Shown here: piece by piece, positions 41,961-49,811 of the stretch
Layout: every line of letters starts with the position of its first letter
Position numbering within the stretch: the first letter of the stretch is position 1
Source of the DNA: DAORIO01 sp964384645
Lineage (GTDB): Bacteria > Patescibacteriota > Minisyncoccia > Phycocordibacterales > UBA9973
NCBI GenBank assembly: GCA_964384645.1
Contig: CAYLKL010000004.1
Coordinates: forward strand, 11,000 to 74,999
Direction: 5' to 3'
DNA: 64,000 nt
Position numbers and translations under genes: made by a program
Notes under the pieces: generated by a model
Seen by the model: the letters and a program-made list of their open reading frames with translations, nothing else
Databases searched by the model: none
What the model was told of the DNA's origin: nothing

Positions 41961-42107
41961 ATGCTCGCGGTGCAGAACGACCTTAGAACGATCGATTGGG
42001 TGAATGAGTATTAATTCCCGATAACGACACTCAATGAAATTAAGAGCTTATTGGTTTAAGGAATTGAAAAAGTTGAATTATGCTATAGTGCTACAAAAGC
42101 ACCTACC

Positions 42108-42518
42108 ATGGAAAATAACCTTAATATCCTTATTGTTGATGATCTTGAACTTGTGCACGAACCAATCGAAAAATTTCTGAAAGACTTTGTTTTTATAAAC
42201 CAGAACTGTATCGTTACTAGTGCTTACAACCTCACACAAGCTAAGCGTCTCCTTTTGGATAAAAAGTTTGACCTTGTTATGCTCGATGGCGATGCTGGCG
42301 ATGGCTGGGGGTATGAAATTATTGCAGATATCCTAAACCACAACAGCACTGTAAAAATTGTTTCAAGTTCAAATGATGACGATTTTAACAGTAAAAATGT
42401 CGAAATGGGTTCGCATGCATCTGTAAATAAAATTTGGCTTTATCCTTGGCTTGATGAAAAAAATGAATATAAAATCGAGAAGGGGAAATTGATCAGAGAT
42501 TTATTTGCAATGGAATAA
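42108..42518 (+). CDS. Stand-alone response-regulator receiver domain
   Basis: 136 residues, the receiver fold only. I-L-I-V-D-D (7-12) is the acidic pocket, D59 in V-M-L-D-G-D is the likely phosphorylated aspartate, S84-S86 in V-S-S-S-N fits the switch serine/threonine, and K104 in V-N-K-I-W fits the conserved lysine. No output domain and no histidine kinase are nearby, so it may act in a phosphorelay or by protein contact. It is on the plus strand within an otherwise minus-strand series. Confidence 0.85.
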   Translation: MENNLNILIVDDLELVHEPIEKFLKDFVFINQNCIVTSAYNLTQAKRLLLDKKFDLVMLDGDAGDGWGYEIIADILNHNSTVKIVSSSNDDDFNSKNVEMGSHASVNKIWLYPWLDEKNEYKIEKGKLIRDLFAME

Positions 42519-42523
42519 TCTAA

Positions 42524-42558
42524 AATAAAGGCACTTATCCGAGTGCCTTTTTCATTTG
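42524..42558 (+). terminator. Terminator after the receiver gene
   Basis: AAAGGCACTTA pairs with GAGTGCCTTTTT. Confidence 0.85.
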
Positions 42559-42589
42559 TTGATATTTACTTACCTTGAATATGTATAAA

Positions 42590-42748
42590 GTTCGACTGAA
42601 AATTCGGAACTATCAATTGGGTTCAAATTAAAAGAGATATTGAGTTTTCTAAGATTTTTGAGATGGTTCCAATGGTGGCACTTCAGAACTTGTAAAAGAA
42701 AATCCGCTTCAGTACATGAAGGGATTTCCCCTCCACTGAAGCGGATTG
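42590..42748. repeat. Spacer repeats and terminator of the 42752 gene
   Basis: AACTATCAATTGGGTTCAA (42608-42626) matches the spacer type at 40109 and 43218. CTTCAGAACTTGTAAAAGAA (42681-42700) is followed by a strong stem, CCGCTTCAGT with ACTGAAGCGG, ending the minus-strand gene. Confidence 0.65.
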
Positions 42749-42751
42749 ATG

Positions 42752-43045
42752 TTATACTTTGCAAGAAGAAAGTTTGTAAACATTGGCAAATCCTAGATCG
42801 CCACTGCTATTGTTAAAAACCATCCTCCACGCAGTACTATTATACTTTTCATAAATTTTATAGTAAGAAATAAGTCCAGCCTCTTTCATTAAAGCAAAGT
42901 ACTTATCTATACCTTCTTCTGCATCAACAGATAATTGCTTGGTCGTTGTTGGTGATATACTTTCAAATAAAATTGCATAAGTATATTTTTCTTCCGCAAA
43001 CATTTCGTCAAGTCTTTCTTGGGCAATATTTTTATGATCTCCCAT
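42752..43045 (-). CDS. Hypothetical protein, 97 residues
   Basis: Soluble; N-terminal helix (A-Q-E-R-L-D-E-M-F-A-E-E-K), then F-E-S-I-S-P, a central helix (G-I-D-K-Y-F-A-L-M-K-E-A-G) and a C-terminal beta part (W-R-M-V-F-N-N-S-S). No known family. Leader D precedes it. Confidence 0.55.
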   Translation of the reverse strand: MGDHKNIAQERLDEMFAEEKYTYAILFESISPTTTKQLSVDAEEGIDKYFALMKEAGLISYYKIYEKYNSTAWRMVFNNSSGDLGFANVYKLSSCKV

Positions 43046-43193
43046 AATCTTGATTTAATTGTTAGTTATTTAGTGAATTATCTAAACTCTCTAGTAAGAG
43101 CAAAGATAATCCACTAAATACAATTAAATAAATCAAAATATCAAAGAACCATATTACTTTGTACAATATAGCATATTAGAGCCTATTTGTCAA
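43046..43193 (-). promoter_or_regulatory. Structured leader D (gene 42752)
   Basis: TTGACA (43193-43188), 17 bp, TATATT (43170-43165). The ~115-nt leader has GTTCTTTGATATTTTGATT, a 16-bp hairpin (43068-43083 with 43104-43119, one mismatch) and AACAATTAAATC before the start. It is the best-formed of the set. Confidence 0.7.
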
Positions 43194-43198
43194 TATTA

Positions 43199-43245
43199 GC
43201 TCCCCATAGTGGACGAGTTCAGAACTTTGAATTGGGTGAGTATTG
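43199..43245. repeat. Spacer repeat
   Basis: GCTCCCCATAGTGGACGAG followed by TTCAGAACTTTGAATTGGG. The left half matches 37902-37920 and the right half resembles 41974-42002 and 42608-42622. Confidence 0.65.
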
Positions 43246-43260
43246 AGAAAGAGTTAAATT

Positions 43261-43905
43261 CTATTGGAGATATCTTTTTAGACCCGCTGGAACAACTGGT
43301 GTAAAATCTTTTTTTATAACTTCTCTAATCGCCTCTTTTACCTTCTCATCTTGAGCAAGGGCAAGGTATTCTTCTGCAGAAAGTTCTCCAACATATTCGT
43401 CACCGAGAAATTCATATTCTGGAATCATTTCCCAATCATATGATTCTATTATCTCAATAACATCAACTGGTTTTACTTCTTTGTCTGTAATCCATTCTGT
43501 AGATTTGATCCACTTTCCTATTTCAAAATCTTCCCTTGCAACTTCATAAAAGTCTTTTCCTGACAGAACATAGATATATCCTTTTAATTTTGCCCCAAGA
43601 AGTATCTTATGGTTGCCGTTAATAAGTCTATGGTATACAGAGGTTCCGTATTTTTCTTTTGTTTGTTGATATAACTCTGTTGGCTCATAACAAAAAGCAT
43701 TTGATGGTTTATCCGAAGCATAAATAACTGGTATTCCGTATTCGTGAACACCATATGCTCCCAAAACACGGTTATGTTGAGGATTTAGACTTTCCAATTT
43801 CTTTCCACTTGAATGAAAAAGAAATTCTTTTTGACACTGAACAACGCTGGATATCTTAAACTCCTCTTCACTGTATGACTTTATTGGTATTGGAAAATGT
43901 GACAT
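43261..43905 (-). CDS. Putative ADP-ribosyltransferase-like protein
   Basis: 214 residues from the ATG at 43905, which lies seven bases after TGT-TATACT; the longer frame begins before it. F-L-F-H-S-S-G-K-K-L-E-S-L-N-P (about 28-42) and V-I-Y-A-S-D-K-P-S-N-A-F (about 60-71) follow the H-x-S/T ... Y/F-A-S ... A-F pattern seen in small proteins with the RNA 2'-phosphotransferase/ADP-ribosyl-transferase fold. The rest is acidic and helical. The assignment rests on pattern only. It could belong to a defence or toxin system, but no partner gene is evident. Confidence 0.45.
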   Translation of the reverse strand: MSHFPIPIKSYSEEEFKISSVVQCQKEFLFHSSGKKLESLNPQHNRVLGAYGVHEYGIPVIYASDKPSNAFCYEPTELYQQTKEKYGTSVYHRLINGNHKILLGAKLKGYIYVLSGKDFYEVAREDFEIGKWIKSTEWITDKEVKPVDVIEIIESYDWEMIPEYEFLGDEYVGELSAEEYLALAQDEKVKEAIREVIKKDFTPVVPAGLKRYLQ

Positions 43906-43983
43906 ACCTTCAAGTATAACAAATAGTTCTAAACCCTGTCTGGGTATCAAAAAATACGTTGCAAAATAAAGCTTAAAAAAGGG

Positions 43984-44055
43984 CTCCGGAGATAGGGATC
44001 GAACCTATGACCTTACGATTAACAGTCGTTTGCTCTACCGCTGAGCTACTCCGGA
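43984..44055 (-). tRNA. tRNA-Asn (anticodon GTT)
   Basis: On the minus strand the acceptor TCCGGAG (44055-44049) pairs with CTCCGGA (43991-43985). The D arm has TAGCTCAG...GGTAGAGCA, the anticodon loop reads CTGTTAA (GTT), and the T arm reads ATAGGTTCGATCCCTAT. The discriminator is G and CCA is not encoded (GCCC follows), so it must be added after transcription. Confidence 0.96.
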
Positions 44056-44104
44056 AAATATTCGTTATTTACGAATAGAATCATACTAGCAAAAAAATGA
44101 TAAT

Positions 44105-44353
44105 ATGAAAAGACTTATGGGCTATATAAAAGTAAAGGCATGGCCGGGGTTTTCCAAGGAAAAAATTAGCCGTCTAGCAGAAGATCGATTTGAAATATGG
44201 ATGAGGGAGGAGGCTCATATGGGGCAGGCGAATGCTCGGTTACTTGTTATTTTGGCAAAAGAATTGAATGTTCCAAAAAGCCAGATTAGGATGATAAATG
44301 GGCATAAAAAACAATCGAAATTATTTTATGTCAATGAGAGCGAGAAAAAATGA
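44105..44353 (+). CDS. DUF167 (YggU-like) family protein
   Basis: 82 residues; an alternative ATG at 44117 is possible. I-K-V-K-A-W-P-G-F-S-K-E-K-I at the start, A-N-A-R-L-L-V-I-L-A-K-E-L in the middle, and V-P-K-S-Q-I-R-M-I-N-G then K-Q-S-K at the end follow the family pattern closely. Function unknown. It lies just upstream of hpf. Confidence 0.85.
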   Translation: MKRLMGYIKVKAWPGFSKEKISRLAEDRFEIWMREEAHMGQANARLLVILAKELNVPKSQIRMINGHKKQSKLFYVNESEKK

Positions 44354-44371
44354 AAGTGATATAATTAACAT

Positions 44372-44761
44372 ATGAACTTACAAATAAAAGGTACAGGGAT
44401 TGAACTAACTCCAGAAATTAAAAATTATATTACTAACAAGCTAGAAACAGCTGGTCGTATGATGGACAAACCTGAATCAGAATCTTTGTTTCAGGTAGAA
44501 GTTGGAATGGACACAAAGCGTCATAAGAATGGAGAAATATATCGAGCTGAATGTAATGCAAGATCTGCGGATAAAAAAATAAGATCTGTTTCTCAAAAAG
44601 ACGACATGTACGCAGCCATTGATGACATGAAAGATGACGTGGAGAGACAATTGAAAGAATTGAAAGATAGAAAAGAGGGGCTATTTAGAAGAGGCGCAAG
44701 AAGTGTAAAGAAAATGCTTAAAGGTTTATCTAGTAGAAATCCATTTACTTCAAAGTACTAG
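44372..44761 (+). CDS. hpf: Ribosome hibernation-promoting factor, short form
   Basis: 129 residues. M-N-L-Q-I-K-G-T-G-I-E-L-T-P-E-I (1-16) and the following helix, then F-Q-V-E-V-G-M-D, Y-R-A-E-C-N-A, and D-D-M-Y-A-A-I-D-D-M-K-D-D-V-E-R-Q-L form the HPF/RaiA beta-alpha-beta-beta-beta-alpha fold, which blocks the mRNA channel of the 30S subunit. The tail is basic (R-R-G-A-R-S-V-K-K) and there is no long-HPF dimerisation domain. TGA-TATAAT is six bases before the ATG, so the message should be leaderless. Confidence 0.93.
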   Translation: MNLQIKGTGIELTPEIKNYITNKLETAGRMMDKPESESLFQVEVGMDTKRHKNGEIYRAECNARSADKKIRSVSQKDDMYAAIDDMKDDVERQLKELKDRKEGLFRRGARSVKKMLKGLSSRNPFTSKY

Positions 44762-44769
44762 ATCTAAAA

Positions 44770-44797
44770 TTGACATTTTGTGTTTTTGTAATATAAT
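44770..44797 (+). promoter_or_regulatory. Promoter of the 44823 gene
   Basis: TTGACA (44770-44775), 16 bp, TATAAT (44792-44797). Confidence 0.75.
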
Positions 44798-44822
44798 TTC
44801 AAAAAATTAAAACAAAATATAA

Positions 44823-45398
44823 ATGATGAGAAGTAAAAATAATATTGGAAGCATTGTTGGGTCTAGAAATCCAGATGCAATACTTGATACCGATATTAAT
44901 CTACTATCGGTCAAATTTTTAAAGCGTATAGAGAATTGCGGAATATCCTACGATGAAGTCAAAGATTTTTTCGAAAGAAGCTGGGGATCGAATGCCTTGG
45001 TTTTGATTTGGAACACAAGAGAGCCAGGTTTTAAAATGAATGAAGAAACCTTTATCAAGTATAGTAGAATTGCGGAAGCTAGTGGGAGAAGTGTTCCATA
45101 CAATTTAAATAAGGCGATTAACCCAAAGAATCATTTCAAGGTTTACTTAAATTTCAAAAGTGTACCAGAAAAAAATAAACCAATCTCTCGTGTGGTTCAA
45201 TTGGTTGTTGAAATGGAGCCTAAAAGCAATCATCCACAATATAAAATCCCAGAAGATGTAACTGGGATGGAATATATTGAGGTGCGAGGTAAAGGATTTA
45301 CCGCTTTTGATAAAATAAAATTAGGTACATTTCTCGCTTCGTTTGAAAAAAATAGTGCTATTAAAAATTTGTTAAAAGAGCATCTTGTTATTTTTTAG
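44823..45398 (+). CDS. Hypothetical protein, 191 residues
   Basis: ATG ATG start; either is possible. Soluble; F-L-K-R-I-E-N-C-G-I-S-Y-D-E-V-K-D-F-F near the start, A-L-V-L-I-W-N-T-R-E-P-G-F in the first third, then V-V-Q-L-V-V-E-M and G-M-E-Y-I-E-V-R-G-K-G-F-T near the end. No known family. It has a full promoter and leader, like the other accessory genes. Confidence 0.6.
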   Translation: MMRSKNNIGSIVGSRNPDAILDTDINLLSVKFLKRIENCGISYDEVKDFFERSWGSNALVLIWNTREPGFKMNEETFIKYSRIAEASGRSVPYNLNKAINPKNHFKVYLNFKSVPEKNKPISRVVQLVVEMEPKSNHPQYKIPEDVTGMEYIEVRGKGFTAFDKIKLGTFLASFEKNSAIKNLLKEHLVIF

Positions 45399-45405
45399 TT
45401 AGTTA

Positions 45406-45442
45406 AATTTAAAAGCGTAACCAATGGTTATGCTTTTTATTT
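45406..45442. terminator. Bidirectional terminator
   Basis: AAAAGCGTAACC pairs with GGTTATGCTTTTT between the convergent 44823 gene and fmt. Confidence 0.8.
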
Positions 45443-46258
45443 TTTGTATTCAATTTCTTTTCCACCCTCAGGTATAACTTTTTTGATTATGAATTTTCCA
45501 TCTACAAATTCTGCGTCGGTGACCTTAAATCTCTTTGCGGATTCATTAAAGAAATATACCCCCGGATATCCAAGATATGCGCGGTATTTTCTCCAACACT
45601 CGTCGTCTTTTGATAAATCAAGCTCACCGTCTTCTTTTTTTATTTTCTTTGTATATGTTGCCACGTTGTGATCTTGTTCTGTCGGTTTTATTTCTTGATT
45701 TAGTATTTGTTCTAAGTTATCTACTAACAAATCTGCGCCGTGCTCAAAAAGAATACCCCCTAAGTCTATTTTTCGCATATCAGGATGTATCTCAAACTCA
45801 TCTTGAATTAGTATTGGACCGTGATCCATTTCTTCATCTAGTATCATAAGCGTTACTCCGGTGACAGAGTCATTGTTTAGAAAAGGATACTCAAGTGGAG
45901 CTGTTCCTCTGTATTTAGGTAAAAGAGATGGGTGAATATTTATTGTTCCAAAAGAGGGAATTGATAAAACTTCTTTTGGTAGTATTTTTCCGTAAGACAC
46001 AATTAAAAATAAATCAGGTTTTTCTTTTAATAACTCGCCAATAAACAGCGCGTCTAATTTATCAGGTTTAAGTGTTTTTATGTTTGAGCTCTTTGCCGTA
46101 GTGGCTACTACATTTTCTTTTAGAATTTGCCCTCGTCCTGAAGGTGCATCATTTTTTGTTACAACAATATCAACAACAAGACCTCTATCTAGAAGTCTTT
46201 TTAATGCAATATTTCCATATGGCCCAGAGCCAAAAAATACGATATTAGTTTTTGTCAT
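45437..46258 (-). CDS. fmt: Methionyl-tRNA formyltransferase
   Basis: Formylates initiator Met-tRNA. 273 residues from the ATG at 46258; the upstream ATG at 46315 would overlap def by 71 bases, while 46258 overlaps by 14. N-terminal Rossmann G-S-G-P-Y-G (8-13), the catalytic block S-Y-G-K-I-L-P (90s), then I-N-I-H-P-S-L-L-P-K-Y-R-G-T-A-P (about 106-121) and D-E-E-M-D-H-G-P-I-L. It is about 40 residues shorter than the E. coli enzyme at the C-terminal OB domain, in keeping with compact genomes. Last gene of the lepB-hisS-def-fmt operon. Confidence 0.95.
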   Translation of the reverse strand: MTKTNIVFFGSGPYGNIALKRLLDRGLVVDIVVTKNDAPSGRGQILKENVVATTAKSSNIKTLKPDKLDALFIGELLKEKPDLFLIVSYGKILPKEVLSIPSFGTINIHPSLLPKYRGTAPLEYPFLNNDSVTGVTLMILDEEMDHGPILIQDEFEIHPDMRKIDLGGILFEHGADLLVDNLEQILNQEIKPTEQDHNVATYTKKIKKEDGELDLSKDDECWRKYRAYLGYPGVYFFNESAKRFKVTDAEFVDGKFIIKKVIPEGGKEIEYKK

Positions 46259-46751
46259 TTTTTTCTGGTAGCATTTCGCGAATATTTTCCGCCGTGTCGA
46301 TAAAAAGTATTCCATTTAGGTGATCTGTTTCGTGTTGAAAAATTTGAGCCATAAGACCAGTTCCTGTTTCAATAAATTTTTCACCAAGTTCATTCTGGGC
46401 TTCAACTGTTACGCGAGAGGATCTTTTTACAGTTCCGTATAGCCACCTAACAGAAAGACACCCTTCTTCCATTTTCTTTTTGTCTTTTGATTTGAATGTT
46501 ATTGTTGGATTAATAAAAACTTTATCTTCTTGGTTTTTTCCTTCAGGTAAAACTTTTCTAGAAACAATATAAATTCTTTTTGAAATTCCGATTTGAGGTG
46601 CCGCAATAGCGACTCCATCATGTTGAGAGTCTAAAGATTCTTTCATGTCAGAAATTATTTTATTTAACTCTTTTTGATTGAATTCTTTTTGAGAAACCTC
46701 TTCAGCTTTTTTTCGTAGAACAGAATTTTCGTTTTGTACTATTTCCGCCAT
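46245..46751 (-). CDS. def: Peptide deformylase
   Basis: Removes the formyl group from nascent N-termini, the counterpart of fmt. 168 residues. Motif 1 is G-V-A-I-A-A-P-Q (about 46-53; usual form G-x-G-L-A-A-x-Q), motif 2 E-E-G-C-L-S-V (cysteine metal ligand, about 97-103), motif 3 Q-H-E-T-D-H-L-N-G (two histidine ligands and the catalytic glutamate, about 138-146). The second glycine of motif 1 is replaced by alanine. Seven bases separate it from hisS. Confidence 0.95.
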   Translation of the reverse strand: MAEIVQNENSVLRKKAEEVSQKEFNQKELNKIISDMKESLDSQHDGVAIAAPQIGISKRIYIVSRKVLPEGKNQEDKVFINPTITFKSKDKKKMEEGCLSVRWLYGTVKRSSRVTVEAQNELGEKFIETGTGLMAQIFQHETDHLNGILFIDTAENIREMLPEKNDKN

Positions 46752-46758
46752 AAAAATT

Positions 46759-48060
46759 TTACAAGTTCTTTATGTATTCAGCCAAATCTTCAAGCTTTAC
46801 TGTTTCTTGAGAGAATTTTTTCATATCTTTAACAATAACAGTTTTGTCGATTGATTCTTTTTGTCCAAATATAATTGTGTAAGGAATACCAAGTTTTTCG
46901 GCAACACCAAGTTGTGAAGCAAGAGAATCTTTTGAAAGAGATTGTTGTATCGGTATGTGAGCTTTTCGAAGTATTTCGATTACATTTAAACTTTTTAGTT
47001 TTGCATCCATTCCAAGTTGAACAAAATAAACTTTTGGTTTTTTGATAATTCTTGGCATTGGTTTTTTGTACCACTCTTGTTCGATTATTCTGTCTACGCC
47101 GATAGATCCACCAACTGAAAAAATATCTTTTTTATTTCCAAGTTCTTTTGCTAGGTAGTCGTATCTTCCACCTCCTGCAAGTGTTAGTGGTGCTGAACCA
47201 TCTTCTTTTGATTCTTCCATTATTTCAAAAACAGTGTGAGTGTAATATGAAAGTCCACGAACTAAACATTTGTTCATTCGGTAAGGTATGCCCATTTCTT
47301 CTAGGTACTCGAGTACTTCTTTTAAGTGTTTTTTTGCTTCAGGAGTTAGAAATGAAACTGGATCTGGGGCCATTTGATTTATCTCGATCGTTTTTGGTTC
47401 TTTTGAATCCAAAATTCTCATCGGGTTTGTTTTTAGTCTTTCTCTGTCGATCGGTGGTAGATCTGAAAGGTGCTTTTTGTAGAAATTTGTAAGTTCTTTT
47501 ACATAAGCTGGTCTTGAGTTTTTGTCACCAACCGAATTTATATCTACAACCAAATTCTTAGAGCCACATTCTTCAAGAATAGTCATTAGAACTTTAATTA
47601 TCAATGCGTCGATAATACTTTTGTCACTTCCAAGAGCGTCGACGTCAAATTGCCAGAATTGGCGGTAACGTCCACGTTGTGGATTGTCGTGTCTGAAGAC
47701 TGGACCTGAGTGATATTTCATAACAGGTTGTGGAAGAGACTGCCATCCATTTTCTATATAAGCACGCATAATTCCAGCGGTAAGTTCAGGTCGAAGAGCA
47801 AGGTCGTCTTTGCCTTTTGATTTAATTTTGTACATTTCTTTCTCGATAATGTCAGTACCTGCACCAATTGAAGATGTGTAGATTTCACTATTTTCAATCA
47901 TCGGTGTCTCTACAGGTGAGAATCCATAGTAGATTGCTATTTCTTGAGCTTTTTCAAAAAAACCTTGATACAGATAATATTGTTCATTTTCAATATCTCG
48001 AGTTCCCTTGGGTTTTAGGGGAGTTTCTTTCTTTGCTACTTTTTTTATTTCTTTTTTCAT
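46759..48060 (-). CDS. hisS: Histidyl-tRNA synthetase
   Basis: 433 residues, class II. K-G-T-R-D-I near the start, motif 2 with F-R-H-D-N-P-Q-R-G-R-Y-R-Q-F-W-Q-F-D (about 120-137), the histidine-A block L-V-R-G-L-S-Y-Y-T-H-T-V-F-E-I (about 263-277) and motif 3 with G-S-I-G-V-D-R-I (about 320-327). The C-terminal anticodon domain is present. Three bases lie between the lepB stop and this ATG. Confidence 0.96.
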   Translation of the reverse strand: MKKEIKKVAKKETPLKPKGTRDIENEQYYLYQGFFEKAQEIAIYYGFSPVETPMIENSEIYTSSIGAGTDIIEKEMYKIKSKGKDDLALRPELTAGIMRAYIENGWQSLPQPVMKYHSGPVFRHDNPQRGRYRQFWQFDVDALGSDKSIIDALIIKVLMTILEECGSKNLVVDINSVGDKNSRPAYVKELTNFYKKHLSDLPPIDRERLKTNPMRILDSKEPKTIEINQMAPDPVSFLTPEAKKHLKEVLEYLEEMGIPYRMNKCLVRGLSYYTHTVFEIMEESKEDGSAPLTLAGGGRYDYLAKELGNKKDIFSVGGSIGVDRIIEQEWYKKPMPRIIKKPKVYFVQLGMDAKLKSLNVIEILRKAHIPIQQSLSKDSLASQLGVAEKLGIPYTIIFGQKESIDKTVIVKDMKKFSQETVKLEDLAEYIKNL

Positions 48061-48063
48061 AAT

Positions 48064-48597
48064 TTAAATTTCTTTGTAATCGTATTCTCCTGGTTTTAAT
48101 TTTATTTCTTGAACAGGTAGAAGTCTTATAAAAGCACGGCCTACAATTGCGTTTTCGTCTAGTGTACCCCAAGCTCTTGAATCAGAACTTTCTGTTCGAT
48201 TGTCTCCCATAACAAAATAATCGTCTGGGCCAAGCTCCCAAGTTTTGTCAGTGTCGGCAGATTTTTTCGCTATATATGGTTCATCAAGAACTATTCCATC
48301 AGCATTATCTTTTGGAAATATTGTAACTGTTCCGTTGTTTACCTCGATTTTTTCTCCAGGTAAACCAATGATTCTTTTAATGTAAAATTTACTTTTGTCT
48401 GTTGGGGGTCTGAAAACAATAATATCGCCTCGATGGGGTTCTTGAAATCTATAAGTTAATTCGTCGACTATTAAATATTCGCCATCAGAAAATGTCGGAT
48501 CCATAGAGTGGCCTGAGACAATAAAAGGCTGGGCAACAAAGGCTCTGATAGGGATGACTACAACTAAGACAACTAGTATAAATCTTATAAGTTCCAT
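48064..48597 (-). CDS. lepB: Signal peptidase I
   Basis: 177 residues from the ATG at 48597 (earlier frame start rejected because a TGG-TAAAAT box lies between). One N-terminal membrane helix (about 2-20). Catalytic Ser in S-G-H-S-M-D-P-T (about 29-36), general-base Lys in Y-I-K-R-I-I-G-L-P-G-E (about 78-88), and the box E motif M-G-D-N-R-x-x-S-x-D-S-R. It cleaves the signal peptides seen on the many exported proteins of this window. Confidence 0.95.
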   Translation of the reverse strand: MELIRFILVVLVVVIPIRAFVAQPFIVSGHSMDPTFSDGEYLIVDELTYRFQEPHRGDIIVFRPPTDKSKFYIKRIIGLPGEKIEVNNGTVTIFPKDNADGIVLDEPYIAKKSADTDKTWELGPDDYFVMGDNRTESSDSRAWGTLDENAIVGRAFIRLLPVQEIKLKPGEYDYKEI

Positions 48598-48688
48598 ATA
48601 TAGACGCCATTTTACCACATAAGTTGTCAAGTCACCAAGTCTGGGGTTTTTCCATACCTTTTTGTTGTTCTGGTGATATAATTTCTAA

Positions 48689-49285
48689 ATGTTTTATTTT
48701 TTCGGATTGGGAAACCCAGGAGAGGAATATGAGAATACTCGCCACAATGCCGGACGGATGGCGCTTTTGACTATTGCTAAGAAAAATAAATTTTCTGATT
48801 GGAAAAGTGACAAGATAATAAAAGCACTAATTTCAAAAGGAGAAATTACTGGAAAGAAGGTAACTTTTGTGTTGCCTGAAACTTTTATGAATAATTCTGG
48901 AAATTCTGCCGTGCCTATTATAAAAAGTAAAAATGATTTGAAAAAACTCGTTGTTGTTTATGACGAAATGGATATGCCGCTTAGTAAAATAAAATTGGCA
49001 TTTGACAGAAGCTCTGGTGGTCACAACGGACTCGAATCAATAATAAAAAAAGTTAAGAGTCGAGAATTTTTGCGAATCAGAATTGGTGTTTCTAAAATGA
49101 CAGCAAAAGGTTTGGCCAAAAAACCAAGCGGAGAAGAAGCAGTCATAAAACATCTTATGAAAAAATTCTCTGCGGATGAAATGGATGAACTAAAAAAGGT
49201 TTTCAAAAGGGTAGAGAGTGCTATGGAAATTTTTGTAACGGAAGGGAAGGACAAGGCGATGAGTATAGCGAATCAAGATAAATAA
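48689..49285 (+). CDS. pth: Peptidyl-tRNA hydrolase
   Basis: Recycles tRNA from abortive peptidyl-tRNA. 198 residues. G-L-G-N-P-G-E-E-Y-E-N-T-R-H-N-A-G (6-22) includes the conserved Asn and the catalytic His; F-M-N-N-S-G (about 67-72), D-E-M-D (catalytic Asp, about 92-95) and S-G-G-H-N-G (about 110-115) follow. TGA-TATAAT is six bases before the ATG, so the message should be leaderless; divergent from lepB. Confidence 0.96.
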   Translation: MFYFFGLGNPGEEYENTRHNAGRMALLTIAKKNKFSDWKSDKIIKALISKGEITGKKVTFVLPETFMNNSGNSAVPIIKSKNDLKKLVVVYDEMDMPLSKIKLAFDRSSGGHNGLESIIKKVKSREFLRIRIGVSKMTAKGLAKKPSGEEAVIKHLMKKFSADEMDELKKVFKRVESAMEIFVTEGKDKAMSIANQDK

Positions 49286-49320
49286 AAAAAGCCTCTTAGA
49301 TTAGAGGCTTTTTTTGTTTT
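49286..49320. terminator. Bidirectional terminator
   Basis: AAAAAAAGCCTCTTA pairs with TAGAGGCTTTTTTT between pth and the convergent 49296 gene. Confidence 0.88.
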
Positions 49321-49670
49321 ACAAAAAGTTCACTGCAAAATTTCTTTAAAAATTCATCAACATTAACACCTTCCCAGTTATTAAATAAATCAGCCTGAAG
49401 TGCTGCGCTTTTTTTCTTTGTAGCAATTAATTTTAGTAGATTAGAGAGCAAAAGAATACCATAGAGAATTGATGCAGAGAATAATGGCCAAAATATTATA
49501 TATATTGGAAGTTTGCTTATATAATTGAATAGAACGGTTAATGTGGATAATACAATAAGCAAACTAATATATATTAAATTTTTTATAACCCCGTGTCTTA
49601 GCTTGTTTAGTGTTGGTTCGTGATACTGGGTGATTAGATTTCTAGTTTCGAAGTATTCTTTTTGTGTCAT
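49296..49670 (-). CDS. Small membrane protein, 124 residues
   Basis: A charged N-terminus, then two hydrophobic helices (about 30-50 and 57-80) and a soluble C-terminal part with A-A-L-Q-A-D-L-F-N-N-W-E-G. Its end overlaps the terminator. Promoter TTGACA (49726-49721), 17 bp, TACACT. No family recognised. Confidence 0.6.
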   Translation of the reverse strand: MTQKEYFETRNLITQYHEPTLNKLRHGVIKNLIYISLLIVLSTLTVLFNYISKLPIYIIFWPLFSASILYGILLLSNLLKLIATKKKSAALQADLFNNWEGVNVDEFLKKFCSELFVKQKKPLI

Positions 49671-49734
49671 GATGTATAGTTTTTAAGTATTTTCGGTAGT
49701 GTACAGTTAAATTGCTAATTTGTCAAAGCATCAA

Positions 49735-49773
49735 AAAAACGCCCTCCGTCAGTTGGCGGAGGGCGTTTTTTTT
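49735..49773 (-). terminator. rpsA terminator
   Basis: AAAAAACGCCCTCCG pairs with CGGAGGGCGTTTTTTTT. Confidence 0.88.
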
Positions 49774-49811
49774 AAGTCTAATAGTCTATGTTCTATCCTC
49801 TAACATCTAGA

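Noticed and set aside
36240..43950. Integron with attC sites
   Set aside because: The palindromes do not fit the GTTRRRY / RYYYAAC core pair and no tyrosine integrase is present; units also carry their own promoters, unlike most cassettes.
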